NCBI GenBank assembly: GCA_903867885.1
Contig: CAIPTD010000041.1
Span: forward strand, 1 to 64,000
Source of the DNA: an uncultured Ferrovum sp.
GTDB lineage: Bacteria; Pseudomonadota; Gammaproteobacteria; Burkholderiales; Ferrovaceae
Reading direction: 5' to 3'
DNA length: 64,000 nucleotides
Shown here: positions 1 to 13,546 of the stretch, in pieces
Position numbering within the stretch: position 1 is the stretch's first letter
How the letters are laid out: every line of letters starts with the position of its first letter
The notes under the pieces: generated by a model
Database searches by the model: none
Told to the model about the DNA's origin: nothing
The model's input: only the letters and a program-made list of their open reading frames with translations
Position numbers and translations under genes: made by a program

Positions 1-556
1 GATAATCCAAGGAATTAGTTTGACTAATACCACCCACCGCATAGAGGCTTTCTCCCCAGTTTTGCACTTGATTACCAAAACGCCAGCGCGCTTTATTGCC
101 GTCTAGCTCAAAATCTTTACTGACCCAAAGATCAAGTATTCGAGTATCGCGCGCAATTTGATTTCGACCCGCATCGTTAAAATCTACGTAGCTGATATTT
201 TTTTCAGCAGCAGGGTCATACATATAAGTCCCTCGAAGCATGCTCTTATAACCACCAGAGTAATCCGTCAGAACCTCATGCGTTCCTTTGATTTGAGCCG
301 AAAACAACTGATGCTGTCCGTAGTTTTTATCACCGTAATAACCATCAGCCCACTGAGTCTCGTTAGGCGATCCGGGTTCACCATTCAACGCCGAATCCAT
401 TCCCTTCAAACGATAGCCAAAACCTATACCAACTGTTGAAACAATATCCGTCTTGATACTACCGTCATCGCTTTTGAATTCAATTAAGGCTTGACTGGTC
501 AGAGGAATCGTCAACAGGCCCACAGCGGCCAGTGCTGTAATCAGTTTTTTGTTCAT
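1..556 (-). CDS. DUF1302 family protein, N-terminal part (runs off window start)
   Basis: Reverse-strand reading from ATG at 556 gives MNKKLITALAAVGLLTIPLTSQALIEFKSDDGSIKTDIVSTVGIGFGYRLKG..., signal peptide plus DUF1302-like sequence; followed directly by a DUF1329 gene, a common pairing. Confidence 0.75.
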   Translation of the reverse strand, partial: MNKKLITALAAVGLLTIPLTSQALIEFKSDDGSIKTDIVSTVGIGFGYRLKGMDSALNGEPGSPNETQWADGYYGDKNYGQHQLFSAQIKGTHEVLTDYSGGYKSMLRGTYMYDPAAEKNISYVDFNDAGRNQIARDTRILDLWVSKDFELDGNKARWRFGNQVQNWGESLYAVGGISQTNSLDY

Positions 557-619
557 ATTTTAAGACCCCTAGTAAGAATGAGGTGAGCCCTTCTGAGGCT
601 CACCCATTATTGTCAGAAA

Positions 620-2020
620 TTAACGCTCGCTGATTTCGCGTAAATTATCAGGTGTGTAGAAACCACCTTTGAAGGTAGGATCACTAGGTTCAGTAAAGAA
701 CTGCATGTCTACGCCCTGTGTGGCAACTTGGTAGTCAGCGGTATAGCGGCCGGTTGCCAGGTCATACATCACGAAGGGGCCAATGGTACAAGTTCCGCCC
801 AATTCCCAAACAGGAATCTGATTGGCCATACGGGTCTGCCAGATGCCGCCTTTGGAGTCATACGCATCCACCAACAACACGTTCCATGAGTCTTCATCGA
901 TATAAAAGGTCTGATGGGGCAAGCTATGGCGATTACCGGGTTTGATCACAGCATCAATCACCCAAGTACGATGCAACTCCCAACGCACATAATCCGGGTT
1001 AATAGTTGTGTCTTTGTAGTAATCATCTTTCTTGGCATTGAAGTTGTAGGACTTAAAGCTGTCGTGAGAAACATAGATCTCTTTCTTGCCGACAATTTTG
1101 TAGTCGAACTGATCCAAGGTCGTCCACAACATGTTTTGCATCTCAACTGGGTATTCGTTTTCGAAACCGATGAGCGGAGCATCAAACACGTAAGTAGGCA
1201 AACGACGAACACGGCGTTGACCCGGGAAATAGTAATAGTTATCGGGATATTTGTTATCCAAATAGCTTATTGATACCAGTGCCTGTCCTGCTAGCGCAGC
1301 AGGAGAGAAGTACTTGTAGTAGGTGTAGAACTCGACACCCGAAGTGTCTTCAATATTCTTACTGTCTTTTTGTCCCATGGGCCAGAACTGGGTCAAGATC
1401 CAATCGTAGAACACGAAGTCTTTGCTGCCGGGGCGAGGCGCTACCGCACTTCCACCTTTCTTGTAAATGAATCCCACGCCAGAGGGGCGCAGTTTCATGT
1501 TCCACATCGCTTCAACACCATTCTTGGGAATGGGGAATGGCACGCCTCCTGATTTAGCGTGAGCAATACCCCAGCCATTGGCTGCGAGTTTGGCTTCGGT
1601 CGCATTGGCTTTGGTGCGCTCTTCTACACTCTTAGGTACCACGCAATCACGGTGAGCGGGATACACATCCATGTGAAATGCTTTGCGTTGCTTAAGCAGT
1701 GCTTGTAGGCCTGGGGTGAGATGCTCGGCATATTTGTCCATATTGCCAGCATCAATGGATACCACCGGCTTCTCATCTTTGAGCTTGGTGAATTCAGAGC
1801 GCTGCTTGCCCCAAGCCCAACCGGCCATAGGCGTATCTGCCTGGCCCGACCATGCAGGAATGCTGCCGTCTTTGCTGGCCGCTTTTTCTGCGCCGATGGG
1901 GGTAAGGTCTTGTCCTAGCCGCGCAGCTTCTTCTGCTGTCGCAGTTGCAAACGCTAAATCTGCTGAACACGCCAGCAGGCCAAGAATAACTGCATAAGAT
2001 CGTAAGCCGTGATGTCGCAT
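620..2020 (-). CDS. DUF1329 domain-containing protein (exported)
   Basis: 466 aa ORF with signal peptide; the 'Y.FPGQRRVRRLPTYVFDAP', 'YVSHDSFKSYNF' and 'FYIDEDSWNVLLVDAYDSKGGIWQ' motifs fit DUF1329. Confidence 0.85.
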   Translation of the reverse strand: MRHHGLRSYAVILGLLACSADLAFATATAEEAARLGQDLTPIGAEKAASKDGSIPAWSGQADTPMAGWAWGKQRSEFTKLKDEKPVVSIDAGNMDKYAEHLTPGLQALLKQRKAFHMDVYPAHRDCVVPKSVEERTKANATEAKLAANGWGIAHAKSGGVPFPIPKNGVEAMWNMKLRPSGVGFIYKKGGSAVAPRPGSKDFVFYDWILTQFWPMGQKDSKNIEDTSGVEFYTYYKYFSPAALAGQALVSISYLDNKYPDNYYYFPGQRRVRRLPTYVFDAPLIGFENEYPVEMQNMLWTTLDQFDYKIVGKKEIYVSHDSFKSYNFNAKKDDYYKDTTINPDYVRWELHRTWVIDAVIKPGNRHSLPHQTFYIDEDSWNVLLVDAYDSKGGIWQTRMANQIPVWELGGTCTIGPFVMYDLATGRYTADYQVATQGVDMQFFTEPSDPTFKGGFYTPDNLREISER

Positions 2021-2250
2021 GTAACCCCCCGTGAACCCAACGCTGCCCTTAAGATGAACAGACCGAAGGCAATAAAGTTTGACTGAATGAGTTCCTGATT
2101 CTGTTTAAGCAAGAATCCATCAGCACCCAATTGTTGGAACTAAAAATGCGTTCAATAGTCCCAGTAACTTGTTTGTAACCTTGATCGTGCCAATCGCCTG
2201 AGTGGGCGTCTATTCATCCTTGTGGCTACCCCCTTAGGACGCCACATGAT

Positions 2251-2266
2251 TACCTACTTAGGGGTA
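2251..2266. promoter_or_regulatory. NarL-like 7-2-7 dyad TACCTAC-TT-AGGGGTA upstream of DUF1329 gene
   Basis: Inverted heptamers matching TACYYMT at 6/7 and 7/7; a second, weaker copy (TACCCCC-TT-AGGACGC) at 2227-2242. Confidence 0.45.
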
Positions 2267-2304
2267 TGAAAACCATGCACCATGTTGTGGCGCAGCAAGG
2301 GTTT

Positions 2305-2967
2305 TCAGGTGGTTTTGGTACGTTGTTCATGTGCCCAAACTACCACCTCAAGCCTTGAACGCAAACGAAGTTTTCGAAGCATATGTTTGATGTGCACCTT
2401 AACAGTGCTGTCAGAGATTCCCATCGCACGGGCAATCTCCTTGTTATTTCGTCCGGCAGTCAAATGCTCCAGAATTTCCTGCTCACGGTCAGTAAGCCCC
2501 GGATGCCCCAATCCTTTCTCTTCAGGTTCAGTCAGCAGAGAGTGCATCACTTCTTCGGTCAGATTCTCACCGAGCACTAAACCACCCTGTGCGATTTTGC
2601 GAATGCTGGCACACAAATCCTCGGGCTCCATATCCTTCAATAAATACCCACTTGCACCTGCCCTCAATGCGGCAATCGCATCTTGGCGCCGATCGGATAC
2701 CGTTAAAATCGCTATGCGCGCACGCGTGCCCTCTGCCTTAAGAGCATCTAATACCTCTAGGCCGTGCATGTCACGCATATTTAAGTCCAACAGAATCACA
2801 TCTGGGTCTAACTCCTTCACGCGCTCAAGGCCTTCGGTACCAGAACTTGCTTCTCCCACAAACGCTAGACTGGGATCCGCCTCAATCAGTTGGCTCACAC
2901 CACGACGAAATAAGGCGTGATCGTCAATAATCACTACGCGGATCGGGTCTTGTTGTAATTCACTCAT
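2305..2967 (-). CDS. NarL/FixJ-type LuxR-family response regulator
   Basis: Receiver domain (VVIIDDHALFRRG, DVILLDLNM) and LuxR HTH (LTDREQEILEHLTAGRNNKEIARAMGISDSTVKVHIKHMLRKL). Confidence 0.93.
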   Translation of the reverse strand: MSELQQDPIRVVIIDDHALFRRGVSQLIEADPSLAFVGEASSGTEGLERVKELDPDVILLDLNMRDMHGLEVLDALKAEGTRARIAILTVSDRRQDAIAALRAGASGYLLKDMEPEDLCASIRKIAQGGLVLGENLTEEVMHSLLTEPEEKGLGHPGLTDREQEILEHLTAGRNNKEIARAMGISDSTVKVHIKHMLRKLRLRSRLEVVVWAHEQRTKTT

Positions 2968-2994
2968 CGCTATTTTTTTACCTACTTAATCCAT

Positions 2995-4683
2995 TCATTG
3001 TTGTTCTGCCAATAAGTCACGGCTGCCACTCCACGAGGGCGTGAACCGAAAACGTACTCGCGTTCCCCCTCCCGGCCGCGCATCCATCACCAGAGTTCCA
3101 CCCAAACTTGCCACGCGGTCTTCCATAATTGAAATACCGTGATGAAAGCGGCGATCGGCATGATCCTCAAAACCGCGACCATCATCATCAATCGTTCCCG
3201 TAAGGTAACGATTGTGATCGTATTCTAGTGTGATGGTGGCATGATCCGCATCTGCATGACGCATTACATTAGAGAGCGCTTCACGCACAACATGCAAGAC
3301 ATGAATTTCTTCGTTACTCGAAAGACGACAACTTCCCATTCTAAAATCAAGGGTCACCGCCAGCGCGCTGCGTTGCATAACCTCCTGCACGGTCTCTTCT
3401 AAGCCGGTTTGCAAGCCCCCAACCCCGATGTTCACGCGGAAAGTAGTGAGTAGTTCGCGAAGCTTGCGATACGCACTATTTAGTCCATCACGTAACTCAG
3501 CAAGCACAGCAGAGGTATCCTCAACCGGCTTGTGCGCATCAATCGCAACCTGCAAACGGGCAATTTGAATTTTCATATAGGCAAGTGATTGCGCCAAGGA
3601 ATCATGCAACTCACGCGCGATCGCTGCACGCTCCTCAAACAGGGCCACCCGTCGCAAGTCTTGAGCAAGATGGAAGGCACCAATTTTGCTGGAGATTTGT
3701 CGAGCAATCGCCACGGCCATTTTTGTTTGTCCTTCTGTTAAGCGAACACCTGGCAAAGCCTCAAAGGCAAGTTGCCCAATATGGCGCCCTTGCTCTTGCA
3801 AGGGAAAGAACATCAAAGCCATATCGCGTTCTTCGCCACCATGACTAAACTGAATATCTTCTTGAAGCACAGATTGAATATGTTCCGCCCGAACAGCCCA
3901 AGGCTGAAAATCAAATAGCGCCTGCAAAATCCCTGTTGTGCTGAGTGTCCCCGTTAGTCCTGGCATCGAAACCATATTTTCATCGAGCACATGAATCGCA
4001 GCTGAGCGGACTTCAAAAGCACTGACGAGTCGACGCAGCACATTCTCAAAAGCAGATTCCCCGAGCGGAACTTCATCCAAAAGAGAATTGACCTCCAAAA
4101 TCAAATCTACTGCTGCCTGAGAAGATTCAGGGCGCTGAAGCGAAAGCGAAGGAACTGAAAGTCCATTGGCTTGTTCTTCTGGCGGTAATGCAATGACGGA
4201 GGCACGACGAAGACTGAACCAAGCTATCGTCAGTCCCATTAAGATTATGATGAGGTTAGTGGCAATAAACCACTCGCGCTGATTACTTAACTCTTGCTGC
4301 AATGCACTTTGTAATTTCTGATTCGCTTCAATTAATGTATCAGCGCGATCAACATGATTAAGAGAAATTGAGGCGGCCTGATCGAGTAGTGTTAGCGCCT
4401 CTTTAGCCTTGAATTGACTGGGCATTCCGCGTAAGCGTTCAAGCTGGGGGGTCTTTAATAGGGCCTCGAGTTGCACACCATGTTCCGCAGCGACTAAGCT
4501 CTCAATACGAAGCGAATAGCTCAGCCATGTTTCTAATTCTTGGCTCGCCCATACAAACTTTAAAGCTCCCAACGCACCTAGCAACAGCAGCAAAAGTAAA
4601 AGCAGCACACCGTCTCGAAATGACCAACGCGATTTAAAAATCTTTGAGGTGCCTTGAACGTCTTGCAGTATTTCCTGAGACAT
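2995..4683 (-). CDS. NarX-like sensor histidine kinase (HisKA_3, GAF-like region, two TM segments)
   Basis: H-box 'ERAAIARELHDSLAQSLAYMKIQIARLQ', HATPase 'VVREALSNVMRHADADHATITL...DDDGRGF'; directly upstream of the response regulator. Confidence 0.9.
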   Translation of the reverse strand: MSQEILQDVQGTSKIFKSRWSFRDGVLLLLLLLLLGALGALKFVWASQELETWLSYSLRIESLVAAEHGVQLEALLKTPQLERLRGMPSQFKAKEALTLLDQAASISLNHVDRADTLIEANQKLQSALQQELSNQREWFIATNLIIILMGLTIAWFSLRRASVIALPPEEQANGLSVPSLSLQRPESSQAAVDLILEVNSLLDEVPLGESAFENVLRRLVSAFEVRSAAIHVLDENMVSMPGLTGTLSTTGILQALFDFQPWAVRAEHIQSVLQEDIQFSHGGEERDMALMFFPLQEQGRHIGQLAFEALPGVRLTEGQTKMAVAIARQISSKIGAFHLAQDLRRVALFEERAAIARELHDSLAQSLAYMKIQIARLQVAIDAHKPVEDTSAVLAELRDGLNSAYRKLRELLTTFRVNIGVGGLQTGLEETVQEVMQRSALAVTLDFRMGSCRLSSNEEIHVLHVVREALSNVMRHADADHATITLEYDHNRYLTGTIDDDGRGFEDHADRRFHHGISIMEDRVASLGGTLVMDARPGGGTRVRFRFTPSWSGSRDLLAEQQ

Positions 4684-4704
4684 TACTTCTATGCTCTTTG
4701 AAGT

Positions 4705-7218
4705 TTGATAAGGTTTCGACTATGGTTTCATTTTAAGCTACCCAGAGCAACCCAAAACCCCACACTTAAAATACGAGAGCCATCAAAAACACGCTTCACT
4801 CAAAATCCTTCTAAGGATGTGAGACTATTAGAAATGATGCAATTTGCCTCAATGACTAACGCCATAAAATCTTCTCTCAGAGAGTTAGCCCTCATTGCTG
4901 TTATGTTTGCAGTAATGACAACGCTTGTTTGGCTGAATACACAAACGCGTTTAACAGTTGGTATCCCCCCTTGGCTATGGCTGTTTGCTCACATTTGCTT
5001 TGTTCTGACTACGTTAGTCTTAATGCGTGGATGGTTACATCCCCTAAATTCTGCATCAAATAAACACCCCCCTTCTGGCGTATCTGAATTGCTCATCGAA
5101 CAGGAGATTACCCCCTCTGCCAATAGGCTTTTGGTTTCTTCTGAAGCAACTTCTATTTTGAACGAAGTGAGCGATATTATTTTTCAGGTGGATGGGGAAG
5201 GCTGTTGGTCTTATCTGAATGAAGCTTGGGAGCGCATCACTGGCCAATCCGTATCAGAATCTATTGGAAGGCCATGCTTGCAATCTTTCCATCAGGATGA
5301 TCGAACCCCTATTCAAGATCGCTTCAACACACTCAGTTACGATCCATCTACCTGTACTTGCGAAGGTCGTTTAAGGAGCAATCAGGGCCGATACGTTCGG
5401 GTAGAAATTCGTGCAAGACGCACCTCAGATAGCCAAAGTCTGAGCTACTTAAGCGGTACCCTATCCGATATCAGTTCACGGTGGGCCGTAGAGGAATCAC
5501 TTCGTCAAAAGCGCCACATGCTCAACACCTTACTCAGTAACGTACCCGGCATGGCCTATCGCTGCCGTTTGGCGAGGGACTGGCGAATGGAGTACGTCAG
5601 CGATGGCTGTTTTGAGCTCACCGGTTACGAAGCGGCGGATCTCATCAATAATCGTAAAGTGACTTACGCCAACCTGATCCATCCTGCAGACCGCGATAGC
5701 GTATGGCAGCTATGTCAATCTGAACTCAGTCAACGCAAAGTCAGTAGCTTGGAATACCGCATACAAACGCGAAATGATGAAACTAAATGGGTTTGGGAAC
5801 AGATGCGTGGTGTGTTTTCTGCAACGGGAGAACTACTTGCACTTGAAGGATTCATTTCAGACATCACCGAACGTAAGCTCACTGAAGAGCGTGTGCGGCG
5901 CGAGTTTATTTGGGATGAGTTAACGGGCCTACAAAATAACATCGTATTCCTTGAGTGGTTGGGTTATGCCTTAAGCCATGCTCAGATAAACCAGCACCCC
6001 TTCGCGGTCATCGTACTCGATCTCGATGATTTTGGTCGCTGGAATCGCCATAACGGGCAAGAATGGGGAGATCGTATACTGGAGGAAATAGGGCGAAGAT
6101 TGGCCAATATGGTCACTGCATGCAATGTCGCCGCACGATTAGAAGGGGATGAGTTTGCAGTGTTGTTGAGCGATTTCTCAGTCTGTGGTTTCAATGATGA
6201 TGTCCCGTTTGATGTAGTTGAAGGGGCGGGGCAATTCGGCAAAATACTTCAAGATGTCATTCGCAAGCCCATGACTTTTGATGGCATTGCGGTTCAAGTC
6301 TCAGCCAGCATTGGCGTTGCTGTAAGTGAAACTCATTATGAGAATGGTGAAGCCATGCTTCGTGAGGCCAAGAATGCTTGTGTGCGTGCCAAGTTCCTGC
6401 GCCCTACACGTCTAGTCTTTGCAGACCCCAATCAAGATAATACAGACGAAGATGGCAAACATATGCGCTCACTGCTGGCCGGAGCGCTGGGGGCAAACGC
6501 CTTGGAAATTTGCTATCAACCTGTATTTGATCTCAGCACGCGTGCACTAGTTTGGTGGGAGCCCTCACTCATTTGGCAGCACCCGCGACGCGGCAGACTT
6601 GACCTACTTGAAGGCTATCCTGCCCTGCAAACGCATCCAGAGTTTTTAAGTTTAATTACTTCTTGGTTGATTCGCGAAGTCACTCAAGAGGGCCATGTGT
6701 TGCAATCCACTCTGCATCAAGAGGATGCAGAATCAAAATTTTGCATCGCCATACCAGCGGGGGCTTTGCTGGAGCAGTCGATAATAGATGAGCTGTTAAG
6801 TTGCTTATCGAAACACGATCTCAATCCTGATCAATGCATTATCAGTGTAGGGCAAATTACCTACGCCATTGATCAGAAAAAACTGGAGGAAGCTCTGCAG
6901 CATTTGCGCCGCAAAGGGCTTTCGCTGCTTTTGGAGTTGAGTGATAGCGCTGTGTCTAAAAGCTTTCCTGATGGCGCATCTCAAGCTGATCATCCGTACG
7001 AATTGCGCAAAATGAGAATAGACGATCCAATTCTTACTCTTGCGCGCATTCAAGAGAATCCCGGTTGCAGCTTTGTTGCATGTGACTTAGCAACTGAAGA
7101 GGCCCTTGAGTTTGCGCTTCAGTCCGGCTGCACCTATGGCCAAGGAGATGTGCTTGGGGAAAAGCAAGACCGGCGCACGATTGCCGAACGCTGGCTCACC
7201 AAGTCGAAACTTAGTTAA
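4705..7218 (+). CDS. PAS-PAS-GGDEF-EAL membrane protein with degenerate EAL
   Basis: PAS motifs (DVIFQVDGEGCWSYLNEAWERITG), diguanylate cyclase motif LEGDEFAVLL, EAL-like region WWEPSLIWQHP. Start may be the Met at 4834 (MMQFASM). Confidence 0.85.
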   Translation: MIRFRLWFHFKLPRATQNPTLKIREPSKTRFTQNPSKDVRLLEMMQFASMTNAIKSSLRELALIAVMFAVMTTLVWLNTQTRLTVGIPPWLWLFAHICFVLTTLVLMRGWLHPLNSASNKHPPSGVSELLIEQEITPSANRLLVSSEATSILNEVSDIIFQVDGEGCWSYLNEAWERITGQSVSESIGRPCLQSFHQDDRTPIQDRFNTLSYDPSTCTCEGRLRSNQGRYVRVEIRARRTSDSQSLSYLSGTLSDISSRWAVEESLRQKRHMLNTLLSNVPGMAYRCRLARDWRMEYVSDGCFELTGYEAADLINNRKVTYANLIHPADRDSVWQLCQSELSQRKVSSLEYRIQTRNDETKWVWEQMRGVFSATGELLALEGFISDITERKLTEERVRREFIWDELTGLQNNIVFLEWLGYALSHAQINQHPFAVIVLDLDDFGRWNRHNGQEWGDRILEEIGRRLANMVTACNVAARLEGDEFAVLLSDFSVCGFNDDVPFDVVEGAGQFGKILQDVIRKPMTFDGIAVQVSASIGVAVSETHYENGEAMLREAKNACVRAKFLRPTRLVFADPNQDNTDEDGKHMRSLLAGALGANALEICYQPVFDLSTRALVWWEPSLIWQHPRRGRLDLLEGYPALQTHPEFLSLITSWLIREVTQEGHVLQSTLHQEDAESKFCIAIPAGALLEQSIIDELLSCLSKHDLNPDQCIISVGQITYAIDQKKLEEALQHLRRKGLSLLLELSDSAVSKSFPDGASQADHPYELRKMRIDDPILTLARIQENPGCSFVACDLATEEALEFALQSGCTYGQGDVLGEKQDRRTIAERWLTKSKLS

Positions 7219-7220
7219 TA

Positions 7221-7342
7221 CCTGTTTCTGGAATTCAGCTTTTTGCTCCGCTAGCTGATCCTGTTTTTTGGAATTCAGCTTTTTGCTCCGCTAGCTGATC
7301 CGATTTTCTGGAATTCAGCTTTTTGCTCCGCTAGCTGAATTC
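7221..7342. repeat. Three tandem 40-bp units with hairpin potential; the last unit overlaps the etfA 3' end
   Basis: GGAATTCAGCTTTTTGCTCCGCTAGCTGA recurs with GAATTCAGCT starting at 7231, 7271 and 7311. GAATTCAGCT (7311-7320) / AGCTGAATTC (7333-7342) is a perfect 10-bp inverted repeat; T-runs follow the first two copies. Confidence 0.97.
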
Positions 7343-8293
7343 TTGCTCCAAAGCATCTGCAACTTCGAAAATATCACCAACGATGCCGTATTTTGCAACG
7401 TTGAAAATCGAAGCCTGGGGATCAGTATTAACAGCAATAATGGTTTCAACATGCTTCATGCCGGCCAAATGCTGTATTGCCCCTGATATGCCCATGGCAA
7501 TGTACAGCTTGCAAGCAGAAGCTGTTTTACCCGATTGACCCACCTGACGTGATTTAGGCAACCACCCCGAATCCGCAATGGGGCGAGAGCAGCACAACGT
7601 GGCGCCCACTTGTTCAGCGAGTTCTTTGAATCTGGGCAGATTGGCTTCATCACCCAAACCACGTCCCACTGACATAATGAACGGTACCGTAGTGATATCT
7701 ACATCACCACCTGCCGAAACTTCAATGTAATCAAGTGGTGTGCTTCTAGCCTGAAGTGCGGGCACATCCACGGCCGTTACCGTAGGTGAAGCAGCCGCTT
7801 CGTTGGGCTTATAGCTCCCTGAACGGACTGCTAAACATACACAACTACGCCCCGGGAAATCCAGTTCGACGGCAACCTTCTGGCCATATCCACCTCGGGT
7901 GGCGACCCAGCCACCCTCTTCACGGGCGATTTTGTAGACGTCGGTGGCAAGCCCCAATTGATCCTTGGCCGCCAGCACCGCCACATAACCATAAGAATCT
8001 ACGCTATGAGGGATGAGCACCAAGGAAGGAGAATATTGTGCGATCAGTGCCCGCACTGCCTCCTCGCTCACATCAGGATCAAAATCCTCGACAGGAGCCG
8101 TCACCGTAGCAATTTCATCCACACCTTCTTTAGACACAGCAGCAACAAAGGCATGGGCGTTTTTACCAATCAGCCCTACTACCACTTGTTCACCTGCTGC
8201 ACGAAGTTCATTGGCAGCAGCCACAAGTTCAAGACTCACTGGGCGTAATTCACCACGGCGATGTTCAGCGATTACTAAAATTGAAGACATCAT
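7331..8293 (-). CDS. etfA: Electron transfer flavoprotein alpha subunit
   Basis: EtfA FAD-binding C-terminus (SRPIADSGWLPKSRQVGQSGKTASACKLYIAMGISGAIQHLAGM...IIAVNTDPQASIFNVAKYGIVGD). Confidence 0.95.
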   Translation of the reverse strand: MMSSILVIAEHRRGELRPVSLELVAAANELRAAGEQVVVGLIGKNAHAFVAAVSKEGVDEIATVTAPVEDFDPDVSEEAVRALIAQYSPSLVLIPHSVDSYGYVAVLAAKDQLGLATDVYKIAREEGGWVATRGGYGQKVAVELDFPGRSCVCLAVRSGSYKPNEAAASPTVTAVDVPALQARSTPLDYIEVSAGGDVDITTVPFIMSVGRGLGDEANLPRFKELAEQVGATLCCSRPIADSGWLPKSRQVGQSGKTASACKLYIAMGISGAIQHLAGMKHVETIIAVNTDPQASIFNVAKYGIVGDIFEVADALEQEFS

Positions 8294-9090
8294 TAACTCC
8301 CTGTAGCTTCGCGAATGATGGCAGCAAGCGCTTTAGCTTGAGCGGCGACATCACCAGCAAGAATTTGTGCACGTTGTTTTTCCGGAACATACATACGGCG
8401 AACACGGGCCAGTGAACCGGATTCCCCACAATCGTTCGTGGCTAGGCCGATATCACCCGGGGCTAAGGTTTCAATAGGTTTCGCTGCAGCCAATTTCATC
8501 CCGCGCAATGAGGCGTAACGAGGTTTATTGATGCCAAGCTGAATCGTCAGCACTGCAGGGCAGGGTAAACGTAGCTCTTGCGATAAGCCACCTTCTAACT
8601 CGCGCTTTAACGCGACCTCTTTAGCACCCGGCGTATAGTCCAATCTAGCTACCACCGCACTGTGCGCCCAGCCTAAAAAGCCAGCTACGGCAATACCCGT
8701 TGCACCATGGGCGTGATCAGAAGACTGCACCCCAGCAAAGAACAAATCTGGCGCTTCTTTTTTTGCGACCGCTGCTAAAGCACGTGCAATCGCAACCGGG
8801 TCTGAACCTTCCATCGACTCATCCCAAACGCGAATCGCGCGGTCAGCGCCTTTAGCTAGACATTTACGCAGCGCTTCATCCGCACTATCTGGCGCGATGG
8901 TCACGCACACCACTTCAACAGGGGTATCAGCGTGGCGCTCTTTAATCAGCATTGCTTCTTCTAGCGAATACTCGTCCCATTCATTTAAGTCAGGCAGGAA
9001 AAAATCTTCTTCAATATCGCGGCCGTCTGCGCGAATCTCAAAATCTTCATCTAGAGCGATCGCCTGTTTAATGGCAATTAATATCTTCAC
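8293..9090 (-). CDS. etfB: Electron transfer flavoprotein beta subunit
   Basis: EtfB-like sequence (KILIAIKQAIA... LFFAGVQSSDHAHGATGIAVAGFLGWAHSAVVA...; LPCPAVLTIQLGINKPRYASLRGMKLA); overlaps etfA start. Confidence 0.93.
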   Translation of the reverse strand: MKILIAIKQAIALDEDFEIRADGRDIEEDFFLPDLNEWDEYSLEEAMLIKERHADTPVEVVCVTIAPDSADEALRKCLAKGADRAIRVWDESMEGSDPVAIARALAAVAKKEAPDLFFAGVQSSDHAHGATGIAVAGFLGWAHSAVVARLDYTPGAKEVALKRELEGGLSQELRLPCPAVLTIQLGINKPRYASLRGMKLAAAKPIETLAPGDIGLATNDCGESGSLARVRRMYVPEKQRAQILAGDVAAQAKALAAIIREATGS

Positions 9091-9098
9091 ATCTTCTC

Positions 9099-13443
<4,345 letters not shown>

Positions 13444-13546
13444 TTATTGGAGTTGATTGTGTTCGGATTATCTTGACGAGGCCGAAGCCCCGCCAATTAC
13501 AACGAGGGATTACTCTCTTGGTATTAGTAAATAAAACGCATAATAA

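Noticed and set aside
2282-2920. 212-aa plus-strand ORF opposite the response regulator
   Set aside because: Shadow ORF; low-complexity Ser/Arg-rich translation, fully antisense to a clear LuxR-family gene.
7221-7342. CRISPR-like repeat array
   Set aside because: Only three units, the 'spacers' are about 10 nt and T-rich, and no cas genes are present; fits a tandem hairpin/terminator repeat.
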